From a bacterium (GTDB lineage Bacteria; Eremiobacterota; Eremiobacteria; Baltobacterales; Baltobacteraceae): 7,563 nt of DNA. The stretch covers positions 1 to 7,563 of the forward strand of contig JAJXVC010000088.1 in assembly GCA_021782295.1 (NCBI GenBank), given 5' to 3'. Below the pieces are notes generated by a model. The model was not told where the DNA came from. It saw only the letters and a list, made by a program, of their open reading frames with translations, and did no database searches. Shown here piece by piece: positions 1-5,910 of this stretch (the stretch's first letter is position 1; the number at the start of each line of letters is the position of its first letter). The position numbers and the translations under genes were made by a program.

Positions 1-120
1 TATAAAAACAAGAGATTGCAGTCAGACGCCGGTTTGCTCGCCGGCGCCCTCAGCGAATTCCCAGTTTTGTTTTTCGCTCCTGTGACAAAAGCCACATAGA
101 GGCGCCCGGTTCCTCGGCCC
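1..120. other. Non-coding left edge, downstream of the NicO-type gene
   Basis: I see no convincing gene here. The stretch follows the TAA stop of the minus-strand transporter gene. It holds a GC-rich inverted repeat (27-32 with 41-46, 8-nt loop), a pair of short complementary TTTTGT/ACAAAA segments, and a 16-nt near-palindrome at 81-96. On the minus strand the hairpin is followed by a T-rich run only about 16 nt later, so it is at best an imperfect terminator. The TTTTTATA at the extreme left (minus strand) could belong to a promoter or terminator outside the window. Confidence 0.5.
81..96. promoter_or_regulatory. CRP/FNR-like palindromic site
   Basis: The sequence is TGTGA, six bases, CCACA. 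It matches the classical CRP-type pattern TGTGA-N6-TCACA at nine of ten arm positions. It lies between the end of the transporter gene and the left window edge, so if real it would serve a minus-strand gene beyond position 1. A single match of this length can arise by chance, and no promoter with good -35 and -10 elements accompanies it within the window. Confidence 0.25.
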
Positions 121-774
121 TTAGAGTACGGGAAAGATCGCGAAAAATGCACCGACCAGCGCGATGAAGAGCCCGCTGATCACTTCCCCGTAGCGTTCGA
201 AGCGCCCGAATTGCAGGCGCGCCAATCCGGCGCTGGAGAGCAGGCAGAGCACGACGTACGTGAGCATCGTACTCGCGGCAAAGACGATCGACATCGCCGT
301 GAGTTGCGCGACGCCGTAGCGCGCCGCCGCGAAGAACGCCGGAATGCCCTCGATCATCGGTGAGGAGCCGAGGATGACGAGCAGCGCGCTCCGCGAGCGC
401 CCCTCGTCGTGGGCGTGCGAATGCGCGTGCCCGTGTGCGTGCGCGCGATCGTGTTCGCGCAGTTCGCGCCAACCCGCAACGGCGATCCACAGGCCGAAGA
501 CGACGAGCGCTACGCTCGAGAGGATGCCGAGCAGATGCCCGAAGCGCTGCGCCACGTAGATGCCGCCGGCCCAGACGACCAGCGCGATTGCCAGCGTCGA
601 GACGGTGTGCCCGAGCCCCGCGAGCAAAGCCGCGCGCCCGACCTGCAACTGCGACCATTTGCGGCGCCGCGCGAGCAAGGCAATCGGCGCCCAGTGGTCG
701 GGAACCATCGTGTGTAAGACCCCGACCGCGCCCACCGCGAGAACGAGTAAGAACTGCGGCGAGAGCACCGGCAC
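121..774 (-). CDS. NicO/RcnA-like nickel/cobalt membrane transporter
   Basis: A 217-aa, strongly hydrophobic inner-membrane protein with about six predicted membrane segments (roughly residues 8-28, 45-72, 80-102, 128-150, 155-185 and 196-215). The HX4DH signature of nickel/cobalt permeases is present near the N-terminus (H21, D26, H27), followed by a GLGHT motif at 53-57 that resembles the second conserved histidine motif of that family. A cytoplasmic or periplasmic loop at residues 108-122 carries seven histidines alternating with Ala/Gly/Ser, typical of metal-handling loops. The start is a GTG at 774: it sits 7 nt after a GGAGG and just past the stop of the upstream ammonia-lyase gene. The longer frame back to 846 would add a basic, unrelated 24-residue extension. 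Import and export cannot be told apart; a broader TauE/UreH-like exporter is an alternative. Last gene of a tight minus-strand string. Confidence 0.72.
   Translation of the reverse strand: MPVLSPQFLLVLAVGAVGVLHTMVPDHWAPIALLARRRKWSQLQVGRAALLAGLGHTVSTLAIALVVWAGGIYVAQRFGHLLGILSSVALVVFGLWIAVAGWRELREHDRAHAHGHAHSHAHDEGRSRSALLVILGSSPMIEGIPAFFAAARYGVAQLTAMSIVFAASTMLTYVVLCLLSSAGLARLQFGRFERYGEVISGLFIALVGAFFAIFPVL
409..453 (-). repeat. Histidine-rich low-complexity loop in the transporter gene
   Basis: Alternating GCN/CAY-type codons encode residues 108-122 of the transporter, with histidines at 108, 112, 114, 116, 118, 120 and 122. The DNA is a degenerate 6-nt repeat. Such loops in nickel/cobalt/zinc transporters bind or sense metal, and their length varies readily between strains. 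Confidence 0.7.
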
Positions 775-778
775 GCGT

Positions 779-1177
779 TTACCTCCGCTTCTTTGCTTTC
801 GGGGTAACGCAGGTGCCGCTCGCGCGGCAGACGACGACGGGTTCATCGAGCAGATCGGCAGCGCTCTCGTTGATATCGCTGCGAACGGCGATCACCTTGC
901 GCGCTTCGAAGCGCATCTTGCGCGACGTATTGCCGACCGTGACGATCTCACCGGATGCCTCGATGTAGTCGCCGGCGTAGACCGGCGCGAGAAACTCGAC
1001 GCTATCGTAGGCCACGAAAAGCCCTTCGTCGCCGTCGAGAGCGATGAGCAGTTCGGTCGCGACATCGCCGAAGAGCGCGAGCATACGCGCGCCGTCGACG
1101 AGATTGCCGCCGTAGTGGGCGTCGTGCGCGCTCATGCGCAGGCGAATCAGGCTACGCCGCCCTTGGCTCTCTTCCAC
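779..1177 (-). CDS. kal: 3-aminobutyryl-CoA / beta-alanyl-CoA ammonia-lyase (hotdog fold)
   Basis: A 132-aa single hotdog-domain protein. It resembles what I recall of beta-alanyl-CoA:ammonia-lyase (Acl) of Clostridium propionicum and 3-aminobutyryl-CoA ammonia-lyase (Kal) of lysine fermentation. The conserved blocks are [16 protein letters not shown] at residues 16-31, GDVATEL at 37-43, the [13 protein letters not shown] block at 61-73, and [15 protein letters not shown] at 81-95. Enzymes of this group reversibly add or remove ammonia at C3 of a short acyl-CoA in the cytoplasm. The wording of the central block is closer to Kal than to Acl, but substrate cannot be settled by eye. The start is a GTG at 1177 with GGAGG 4 nt upstream, inside the 3' end of mazG (31-nt overlap). 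An internal ATG at 1135 would cut off the first beta strand. No other lysine-fermentation gene (kamA, kamD, kdd, kce) is in the window. Confidence 0.7.
   Translation of the reverse strand: MEESQGRRSLIRLRMSAHDAHYGGNLVDGARMLALFGDVATELLIALDGDEGLFVAYDSVEFLAPVYAGDYIEASGEIVTVGNTSRKMRFEARKVIAVRSDINESAADLLDEPVVVCRASGTCVTPKAKKRR
782..786 (-). promoter_or_regulatory. Ribosome binding site fixing the GTG start of the transporter
   Basis: On the minus strand this reads GGAGG, overlaps the upstream gene's TAA stop by position, and leaves a 7-nt spacer to the GTG at 774-772. It is the main reason for choosing the shorter transporter start and implies translational coupling with the ammonia-lyase gene. Confidence 0.7.
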
Positions 1178-2331
1178 AGTTCCTCCAGTTCATCGAGTGT
1201 AAGATCGGAGAGCGCGACACCGCGTTCGGCGGCAGCGCGCTCCATAAAAGTGAAGCGACGATAGAATTTTTCGTTCGCATCGCGCACCGCGCTCTCGGCG
1301 TCGATGCCGAGCGCGCGCGCGAGATTGACCAACGTAAAGAAGACGTCGCCGAGCTCTTCGCGCACGAACGTATCGTCGTTCTTCTCTCGTCGCGCCTCGG
1401 CAAGCTCTCCGAGCTCTTCGACGAGTTTATCGAGAATGCCGGAAACGGCGGGCCAATCGAAGCCGACGCGCGCCGCTTTTTCTTGCATGCGTTGGCCGCG
1501 TTGCAGCGCGCCGAGATGCTGCGGAATCCCATCGAGCCGACTCGCGCGCGCGAGCCCGGCCTTCTCTTGCGATTTGAGCTTCTCCCAGCTCCGCCACTGC
1601 GCGTCGACATCTTCGATAATCGCGTCGGCGAAAACGTGCGGATGGCGGCGCACCATTTTATTCGCGAGCGCGTCGATCACGTCGGCGACGGTAAAGGCGC
1701 CGCTTTCGCTCGCAATTTGCGCGTGAAAAACAATCTGCAGCAAAAGATCGCCGAGCTCTTCGCAGAGCCCGTCGAGCCCGCCCTGTTCGATCGCTTCGAC
1801 GACTTCGTAGGTCTCTTCGATGAGATAGGGCACCAAGGTGCGATGCGTCTGCTCGCGATCCCACGGGCAGCCGTATCGCAACCGCGCCATCACTTCGACG
1901 AGCTCGGCAAAGGTATAGCGCTGGGCTTGCGGGGGCAACGGCACGAGCGCAACTTCGAGCGAGGCGGCCAACGTGGCGCGCGCCATTCCCGGAACGATCT
2001 CCGTGCGCGCACCGCGCGCATCGAGCGCGCGCTGCAACTGCGCGAGACCGGGAAAATCGGAGAACGGATTGCCGAGTACGCCGATGCCGAGGTCGCGGCC
2101 GTCGAGTCCGTCGACGAAGCGATCGATTGCATCGCTGCTGCCGCGCACGATTGCGGCGGCATCGCGCAGCGTCTCGGTATCCAAGGCGATATTACGCTCG
2201 GCGAGCGCATCGCGCAGCGCGGGCGGCACCGAGAGTAACGTTACGCGCGGGAGCCCGATGAACGCATCGAGCGCGCCGACGGTCAGCAACGACGGGTCGC
2301 CGGGTCCAAGCCCGATGATACGAACGAGCAT
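1147..2331 (-). CDS. mazG: MazG nucleotide pyrophosphohydrolase with shortened methylase-like N-terminal domain
   Basis: A 394-aa cytoplasmic protein. Residues 1-130 begin with a glycine-rich [15 protein letters not shown] stretch and later carry GVLGNPFSD and [12 protein letters not shown], the signatures of tetrapyrrole (SAM-dependent) methylases as in Bacillus YabN. The domain is only about half the usual length. Residues 137-390 form a tandem MazG module: CPWDREQTH at 155-163, a first EExxE...ExxD metal site (E172/E173, E176, E192, D195), and a second at E305/E306, E309, E326 and D329. MazG hydrolyses nucleoside triphosphates to the monophosphate and pyrophosphate, a house-cleaning or (p)ppGpp-modulating role. 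The ATG at 2331 is the only start that keeps the N-terminal motif, yet it has no clear Shine-Dalgarno. The 3' end overlaps the ammonia-lyase gene by 31 nt. Confidence 0.9.
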   Translation of the reverse strand: MLVRIIGLGPGDPSLLTVGALDAFIGLPRVTLLSVPPALRDALAERNIALDTETLRDAAAIVRGSSDAIDRFVDGLDGRDLGIGVLGNPFSDFPGLAQLQRALDARGARTEIVPGMARATLAASLEVALVPLPPQAQRYTFAELVEVMARLRYGCPWDREQTHRTLVPYLIEETYEVVEAIEQGGLDGLCEELGDLLLQIVFHAQIASESGAFTVADVIDALANKMVRRHPHVFADAIIEDVDAQWRSWEKLKSQEKAGLARASRLDGIPQHLGALQRGQRMQEKAARVGFDWPAVSGILDKLVEELGELAEARREKNDDTFVREELGDVFFTLVNLARALGIDAESAVRDANEKFYRRFTFMERAAAERGVALSDLTLDELEELWKRAKGGVA

Positions 2332-2360
2332 AGGGTTAAAAGGCTTCGCCGCACCACAAG

Positions 2361-2391
2361 ACGAGGCCCCGGTACCAGCCCGGAGCCTCGT
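2361..2391 (-). terminator. Hairpin between the parvulin and mazG genes
   Basis: Seven perfect base pairs (2361-2367 with 2385-2391), one C-A mismatch, then four more G-C pairs and a 7-nt loop. On the minus strand it follows the parvulin stop by about 24 nt. No run of T follows, so it may act as an attenuator, mRNA stabiliser or weak terminator rather than a strong intrinsic terminator. The mazG start lies 29 nt beyond it. Confidence 0.4.
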
Positions 2392-2415
2392 TGAGGGGCG
2401 ATCGCCGCGTTGCGA

Positions 2416-3387
2416 TTATGGCTTCGACGGCGGAGCCGAGGGAGCCGCCGACGGCGCTTCCGTTGCCGTACCGGCGGTCGCTGCGGGAGCGGCCGAAGGC
2501 GGCGGTGTCGGGAAGAGGCCGGTGAAGCGCGGATCGTTGATTTGAATCGTGGCCTTGCTCTGCAGGCCGGCGATGAACGGCTGCACCAGCGGTGCCTCCG
2601 CCTGTTCGCGCAACTGATCCTCGATGCGCTGATGCACCGATGCAAGCGTCGCTTTCACCGCGGGCTTGCGTGCCTGCACCTGAATGATGTGCCAGCCGAA
2701 GGGCGAGTGCACCGGCGGGCTGATCGCACCGATCTTGCCGGTCAATGCGTAGGCTTCGAAGGGCTTCACCATCTGGTTCGGGCCGAACCAACCGAGTTCG
2801 CCGCCCTTATCGCGGCTGCCCGGATCCTGCGAGTACTGCTTGGCGAGCGCCGAGAAGTGCTGGCCGGCTTTGAGATCGGCTTCGATCTTCTGCGCGGTCG
2901 CAAGATCGGTGACGAGAATGTGACGCGCTTTAATTTGCTCGGGCGTATCGAACTGCGCGTGATTCTTGTTGAAGAACGCCGCAATCTGCGATTCGGAGAT
3001 CTGCACGTTCTTGCCGACCGCTGCATCGATGATGAGCTGCTGGCGAATGATCTGGTGCAGGTCGTGCTCGGTTAAGCCGTTCGCCGCCAATTGGCGCTGG
3101 AACGAGCCCGGCGGATAGTTTGCCGCAATCTCAGCCTCACGCTGCGCGACTTGCTCCTTCGTGATGTTGATGCCGTGGCGTTGACCGTACTGGTCGAGCA
3201 GTGTCTGCAAAACCAGTTGCTGCAACACGCCGCGAGCCGTAGGGCTGGCTTCGAGTTTTTTATCGAAGGTTTGGCGGCTGATCGATTGGCCATTTACGGT
3301 CGCGACCGATCCGCCCGCGCATGCCACAAGCGAGAGTGCTGCGACAATCGCAGCGGCGCCGGTGACTAGGCGTCGAAAAACGAGCAT
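2416..3387 (-). CDS. Lipoprotein peptidyl-prolyl cis-trans isomerase, PrsA/SurA-like parvulin
   Basis: A 323-aa exported folding factor. Residues 1-23 form a lipoprotein signal: two arginines, a hydrophobic stretch, and the lipobox LVAC with lipidated Cys23. Residues 28-135 resemble the SurA N-terminal chaperone region (VNGQSISRQTFDKKL, then LLDQYGQRHGI). A parvulin rotamase domain occupies about 152-241, with the RHIL histidine (H156), SQDPGSRDKGGELGWFGP at 186-203 and the GWHII histidine (H233). The C-terminal 30 residues are a low-complexity Pro/Ala/Ser tail, probably disordered. The protein should act outside the cytoplasmic membrane, helping secreted proteins fold. The ATG at 3387 has GGAG 6 nt upstream. 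It lies 67 nt after the tryptophanase stop, with a hairpin between. The family is clear; whether it is a PrsA or SurA orthologue is not. Confidence 0.9.
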   Translation of the reverse strand: MLVFRRLVTGAAAIVAALSLVACAGGSVATVNGQSISRQTFDKKLEASPTARGVLQQLVLQTLLDQYGQRHGINITKEQVAQREAEIAANYPPGSFQRQLAANGLTEHDLHQIIRQQLIIDAAVGKNVQISESQIAAFFNKNHAQFDTPEQIKARHILVTDLATAQKIEADLKAGQHFSALAKQYSQDPGSRDKGGELGWFGPNQMVKPFEAYALTGKIGAISPPVHSPFGWHIIQVQARKPAVKATLASVHQRIEDQLREQAEAPLVQPFIAGLQSKATIQINDPRFTGLFPTPPPSAAPAATAGTATEAPSAAPSAPPSKP

Positions 3388-3423
3388 AGTGGGCTCCAGT
3401 AGGATGACGGGTGAGAAAGCACA

Positions 3424-3440
3424 CGGAGCCGACGGCTCCG
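3424..3440 (-). terminator. Perfect short hairpin after the tryptophanase gene
   Basis: CGGAGCC (3424-3430), a 3-nt loop, and GGCTCCG (3434-3440) form a perfect 7-bp stem. It begins 14 nt past the tryptophanase TAA on the minus strand. It is followed by a pyrimidine-rich but not T-only stretch. Termination or mRNA 3'-end protection is plausible; a strong intrinsic terminator is not shown. Confidence 0.45.
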
Positions 3441-3454
3441 AAAGCCTTTCCCGG

Positions 3455-4876
3455 TTAGGGTTTGAGCCCGGATGCTCCTTCCGATAAAGGGCTCCCCTGG
3501 TGAAGCCGCTCGAAGCGCGCGGTGAAATGCCGCAGCGGCGGCGCCTGCCAGAGCATCTTCAAGCCGGAGATCCGCTCGCGCCGACGATAGAGATCCTCGA
3601 AGACCTCGCCGACGTAATCGATATGGCTCTGCGTGTAGACCCGTCGCGGAATCGCCAGCCGCACCAGCTCCAGCGGGGCGGTGCTCTCCTCTCCGGTGAG
3701 CGGATCGGTCGAACCGAACATCACCGTCCCGATCTCGACCGCGCGAATGCCGCCTTCGAGATAGAGTTCGCCGACGAGGGCCTGCCCGGGGTACTCGCGC
3801 GCGGAGAGATGCGCGAGCATCGCCCCGGCATCGACGTAGACGGCATGTCCGCCGGGCGGTTGCACGATCGGAACGCCGATCTCGGTGAGGCGCCGCCCCA
3901 AATATGCCGTCGAAGCGATGCGATAGTTGAGATAATCCTCTTCCAGCGCCTCGTTCAGCCCCGTTGCCATCGCCTCTAAATCGCGCCCAGCAAGGCCGCC
4001 GTAGGTGGTGAAGCCTTCGGTGAGGATCAGCAAGCGCGATTCCGCACTTGCAAGCGCGGCGTCGTTGCTTGCAAGAAAGCCGCCGATATTGACGAGCCCG
4101 TCTTTTTTCGCCGACATCGTGCAGCCGTCGGCATAGGAAAAGAGTTCGCGCGCGATTTCGCGCGGCGAGCGCCCCGCAAATTCGGGTTCGCGTTCGCGAA
4201 TGAACCAACAATTCTCCGCGTATCGGCACGCATCGATGTAGAGCGGAATACCGTGCTCCCGACAGATCGCGTGCACCGCGCGAACGTTTGCCATCGCGAC
4301 CGGTTGCCCGCCGCCGGAATTATTGGTGACGGTAAGCATGACCAGCGGAACGCGCGCCGCACCGACCTCGGCGATCAACGCGCGCAAGGCATCGGTATCC
4401 ATATTGCCCTTGAACGGGTGCAGCGAGGCGGGAAGACGCCCTTCGGGAATCGGCAGATCGACGGCACGGGCGCCGACGTTTTCGACGTGCGCGCGCGTCG
4501 TATCGAAATGGGTGTTGTTCGGTACGACGTCGCCGGGTTTACAGAGCGTCGTAAAGAGAATGCGCTCCGCCGCGCGACCTTGGTGCGTGGGCAGCACGTG
4601 CGAGAAGCCGAAAATCTCGCGCACCGTTTCGGCGAAGCGATAGAACGAGCGCGCTCCGGCATAGGATTCGTCGCCGCGCATGAGCGAGGCCCACTGGTCG
4701 GCGCTCATTGCCCCGGTGCCGCTATCGGTCAACAGATCGATGAGCACATCTTCGGCGCGCAGCAAGAACGGGTTAAACGCGGCTTCGCGCAGGTAGCCCT
4801 CGCGCTCCTCGCGCGTGGTCATGCGGATCGGTTCGACGGATTTAATGCGGAAAGGTTCGATAATCGACCGGGGCAT
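3455..4876 (-). CDS. tnaA: Tryptophanase (tryptophan indole-lyase), PLP-dependent
   Basis: A 473-aa cytoplasmic beta-eliminating lyase, near the 471 aa of E. coli TnaA. It cleaves L-tryptophan to indole, pyruvate and ammonia. The PLP Schiff-base lysine is K258 in SAKKDG (255-260); D215 and R218 in IDACRY and Y72 in GDESYAG are further cofactor and active-site residues. Much of the sequence reads like tyrosine phenol-lyase (EPFRIKSVEPI, DSGTGAMSADQWA, FSYADGCTMS). The three positions that separate the two enzymes are tryptophanase-type, however: D125 (Thr124 in C. freundii TPL), I382 (Arg381) and H450 (Phe448). The ATG at 4876 is preceded by AGGAG with a 5-nt spacer; the frame stays open to 4960 but that extension has no homology. 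A 17-residue C-terminal extension follows the usual end. No TnaC-like leader peptide is visible upstream. Confidence 0.9.
   Translation of the reverse strand: MPRSIIEPFRIKSVEPIRMTTREEREGYLREAAFNPFLLRAEDVLIDLLTDSGTGAMSADQWASLMRGDESYAGARSFYRFAETVREIFGFSHVLPTHQGRAAERILFTTLCKPGDVVPNNTHFDTTRAHVENVGARAVDLPIPEGRLPASLHPFKGNMDTDALRALIAEVGAARVPLVMLTVTNNSGGGQPVAMANVRAVHAICREHGIPLYIDACRYAENCWFIREREPEFAGRSPREIARELFSYADGCTMSAKKDGLVNIGGFLASNDAALASAESRLLILTEGFTTYGGLAGRDLEAMATGLNEALEEDYLNYRIASTAYLGRRLTEIGVPIVQPPGGHAVYVDAGAMLAHLSAREYPGQALVGELYLEGGIRAVEIGTVMFGSTDPLTGEESTAPLELVRLAIPRRVYTQSHIDYVGEVFEDLYRRRERISGLKMLWQAPPLRHFTARFERLHQGSPLSEGASGLKP
4859..4864 (+). promoter_or_regulatory. Possible -10 element for the plus-strand MaoC gene
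   Basis: GATAAT, one base from the TATAAT consensus, sits 43 nt before the MaoC ATG and inside the 5' end of tryptophanase. No -35 hexamer lies at the normal 16-18 nt distance; the nearest resemblance is TTCGAC at 4832-4837, 21 nt upstream. Very tentative. Confidence 0.2.
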
Positions 4877-4881
4877 CGTGG

Positions 4882-4886
4882 CTCCT
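4882..4886 (-). promoter_or_regulatory. Ribosome binding site fixing the tryptophanase start
   Basis: On the minus strand this is AGGAG within AAAAGGAG, 5 nt before the ATG at 4876-4874. It lies in the 31-nt gap between the divergent tryptophanase and MaoC starts, and supports the internal ATG over the longer open frame. Confidence 0.75.
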
Positions 4887-4907
4887 TTTGCGAAGAGAGA
4901 TCGGGAG

Positions 4908-5462
4908 ATGACTACGAAAATCGTGCAGGGTTTCGACGCGCTTCGCGCACTCGAGGGCACCGAACTCGTCTCGGCGCCGTGGCTGCGGATCGATCAGCGA
5001 CGGATCGACGCATTTGCAGAATGCACCGAGGATCGGCAATGGATTCACGTCGATCCGCGCCGCGCCGCCGAGGGGCCGTATGGCGGCACGATCGCCCATG
5101 GATATCTCGTGCTCTCGCTGCTCCCCGTCCTCTGGCACCGTAGCTGCAGTATCCGCGGAACGGGTGCGGCATTGAATTACGGGCTCGACCGCGTTCGTTT
5201 TCTCGCCCCGGTGCGCTCCGGAGCGCGCGTTCGCGCGCGATTCACCATCGCGAGCGTTCGCGCCGCCGGCTCCGGCCTGCGCGTCGCGCTGCACGTCACG
5301 ATCGAAGCCTTCGGAAGCGAGGAGCCGGTCTGCGTGGCCGACGCGATCTTCTTCTACCGCGCCGCCGCGCCTACGAGCGCGCAAGCAACGCATCCCAACG
5401 GCGCAACTCGCCGATCGGTCGGTGCTCCTCGCCGGGCTCGGCGATCTTCCAACGCGCGATAA
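4908..5462 (+). CDS. MaoC-like (R)-specific enoyl-CoA hydratase/dehydratase
   Basis: A 184-aa protein, the only plus-strand gene in the window. Residues 16-152 match a MaoC hotdog domain. The hydratase motif includes D42 and H47 (TEDRQWIHVD at 40-49), followed by the GGTIAHGYL block at 59-67 and FLAPVRSGARVRARF at 98-112. Family members hydrate trans-2-enoyl-CoA to (R)-3-hydroxyacyl-CoA, or the reverse, in the cytoplasm. The ATG at 4908 was chosen because the domain begins here and a purine-rich GAGAGA/GGGAG precedes it; the frame is open further upstream into tryptophanase. The last 30 residues are Arg/Ser/Ala-rich, unlike the fold, and are encoded antisense to the hemerythrin gene. Natural substrate unknown; it may belong to the same acyl-CoA pathway as the flanking genes. 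Confidence 0.82.
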   Translation: MTTKIVQGFDALRALEGTELVSAPWLRIDQRRIDAFAECTEDRQWIHVDPRRAAEGPYGGTIAHGYLVLSLLPVLWHRSCSIRGTGAALNYGLDRVRFLAPVRSGARVRARFTIASVRAAGSGLRVALHVTIEAFGSEEPVCVADAIFFYRAAAPTSAQATHPNGATRRSVGAPRRARRSSNAR

Positions 5463-5910
5463 CCTCGCGTTCGATTGCAGCAAAGCGATCCGCGAGCGCA
5501 CCGTTCGAGTTTTCGTCGAGCGCTTGTTCGATGCTGACGAAGATTGCCTCGTTCTCGCGCGCGATGTGTTCGCGCAGAAATTCGACGAACGACCGCAGTT
5601 CGGAGAGCCCGCTCTCACCTCGTCCGCGCGCGCAGCGGACGGCGCGCACCAACGTGCGCCCCTCGGTATGCTGCTCGTTTAACAGCAGCGCAAAGCTGCT
5701 CAGCCACGGGTGCTCGTCGGTCGTTCCGAAGAGCGCGCGTTCTTCTTTTCCATGGTGGTTCGCATCGATAAAAATTTCGACGAACGCCAGCAAATCTTCG
5801 ATATACTCTGCCGACAGCTCGCCTGCAGCCGAGCATCGCCGCTCGAAATTCGCGAAAACTTCGAGAATGCGGCGGTGCTCGTCACGGAGTATGGAGAGCG
5901 CTCCGCTCAC
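5371..5910 (-). CDS. Hemerythrin-like (HHE cation-binding) domain protein
   Basis: A 179-aa cytoplasmic four-helix protein. Likely di-iron ligands are spread as in hemerythrins: H12 in RDEHRRI, H52/H53 and E56/E57 in ANHHGKEERALF, H81 in NEQHTEGR, and H115 with E119 in REHIARENEAIF. Bacterial members bind oxygen or nitric oxide or help repair iron centres. No signal peptide or fused sensor domain is present. The start is a GTG at 5910 whose last two bases form part of the preceding gene's TGA (GTGA, 4-nt overlap), so translation is coupled to the ATPase gene. Its 3' 92 nt overlap the convergent MaoC gene. The context suggests oxygen protection or sensing for the oxygen-labile ATPases, but this is inference. 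Confidence 0.85.
   Translation of the reverse strand: MSGALSILRDEHRRILEVFANFERRCSAAGELSAEYIEDLLAFVEIFIDANHHGKEERALFGTTDEHPWLSSFALLLNEQHTEGRTLVRAVRCARGRGESGLSELRSFVEFLREHIARENEAIFVSIEQALDENSNGALADRFAAIEREVIARWKIAEPGEEHRPIGELRRWDALLARS

Noticed and set aside
27..46. Intrinsic terminator after the transporter gene
   Set aside because: A 6-bp GC stem with an 8-nt loop is present, but the T-rich run on the minus strand lies about 16 nt away, so I did not call a terminator.
775..846. Longer N-terminus for the transporter, starting at 846
   Set aside because: It would overlap the ammonia-lyase gene by 68 nt and add a basic Ser/Ala/Arg stretch, while a well-spaced GGAGG points to the GTG at 774.
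779..1177. Generic acyl-CoA thioesterase annotation for the small hotdog gene
   Set aside because: The [13 protein letters not shown] and [12 protein letters not shown] blocks match the amino-acyl-CoA ammonia-lyase group better than thioesterases.
3455..4876. Tyrosine phenol-lyase
   Set aside because: The overall sequence is TPL-like, but the three phenol-specificity positions carry the tryptophanase residues Asp, Ile and His.
4877..5000. TnaC-type leader peptide upstream of tryptophanase
   Set aside because: Only 31 nt separate the two divergent starts. No short Trp-containing frame with a ribosome binding site is visible on the minus strand.
4253..5143. A 296-codon plus-strand frame across tryptophanase and MaoC
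   Set aside because: It is antisense to tryptophanase and out of frame with MaoC. The composition is basic and featureless, and no domain can be recognised.
4842..5618. A 258-codon minus-strand frame under the MaoC gene that could have been a gene upstream of tryptophanase
   Set aside because: It is a shadow of the MaoC and hemerythrin coding sequences, with no recognisable motif; MaoC on the opposite strand has clear catalytic residues.
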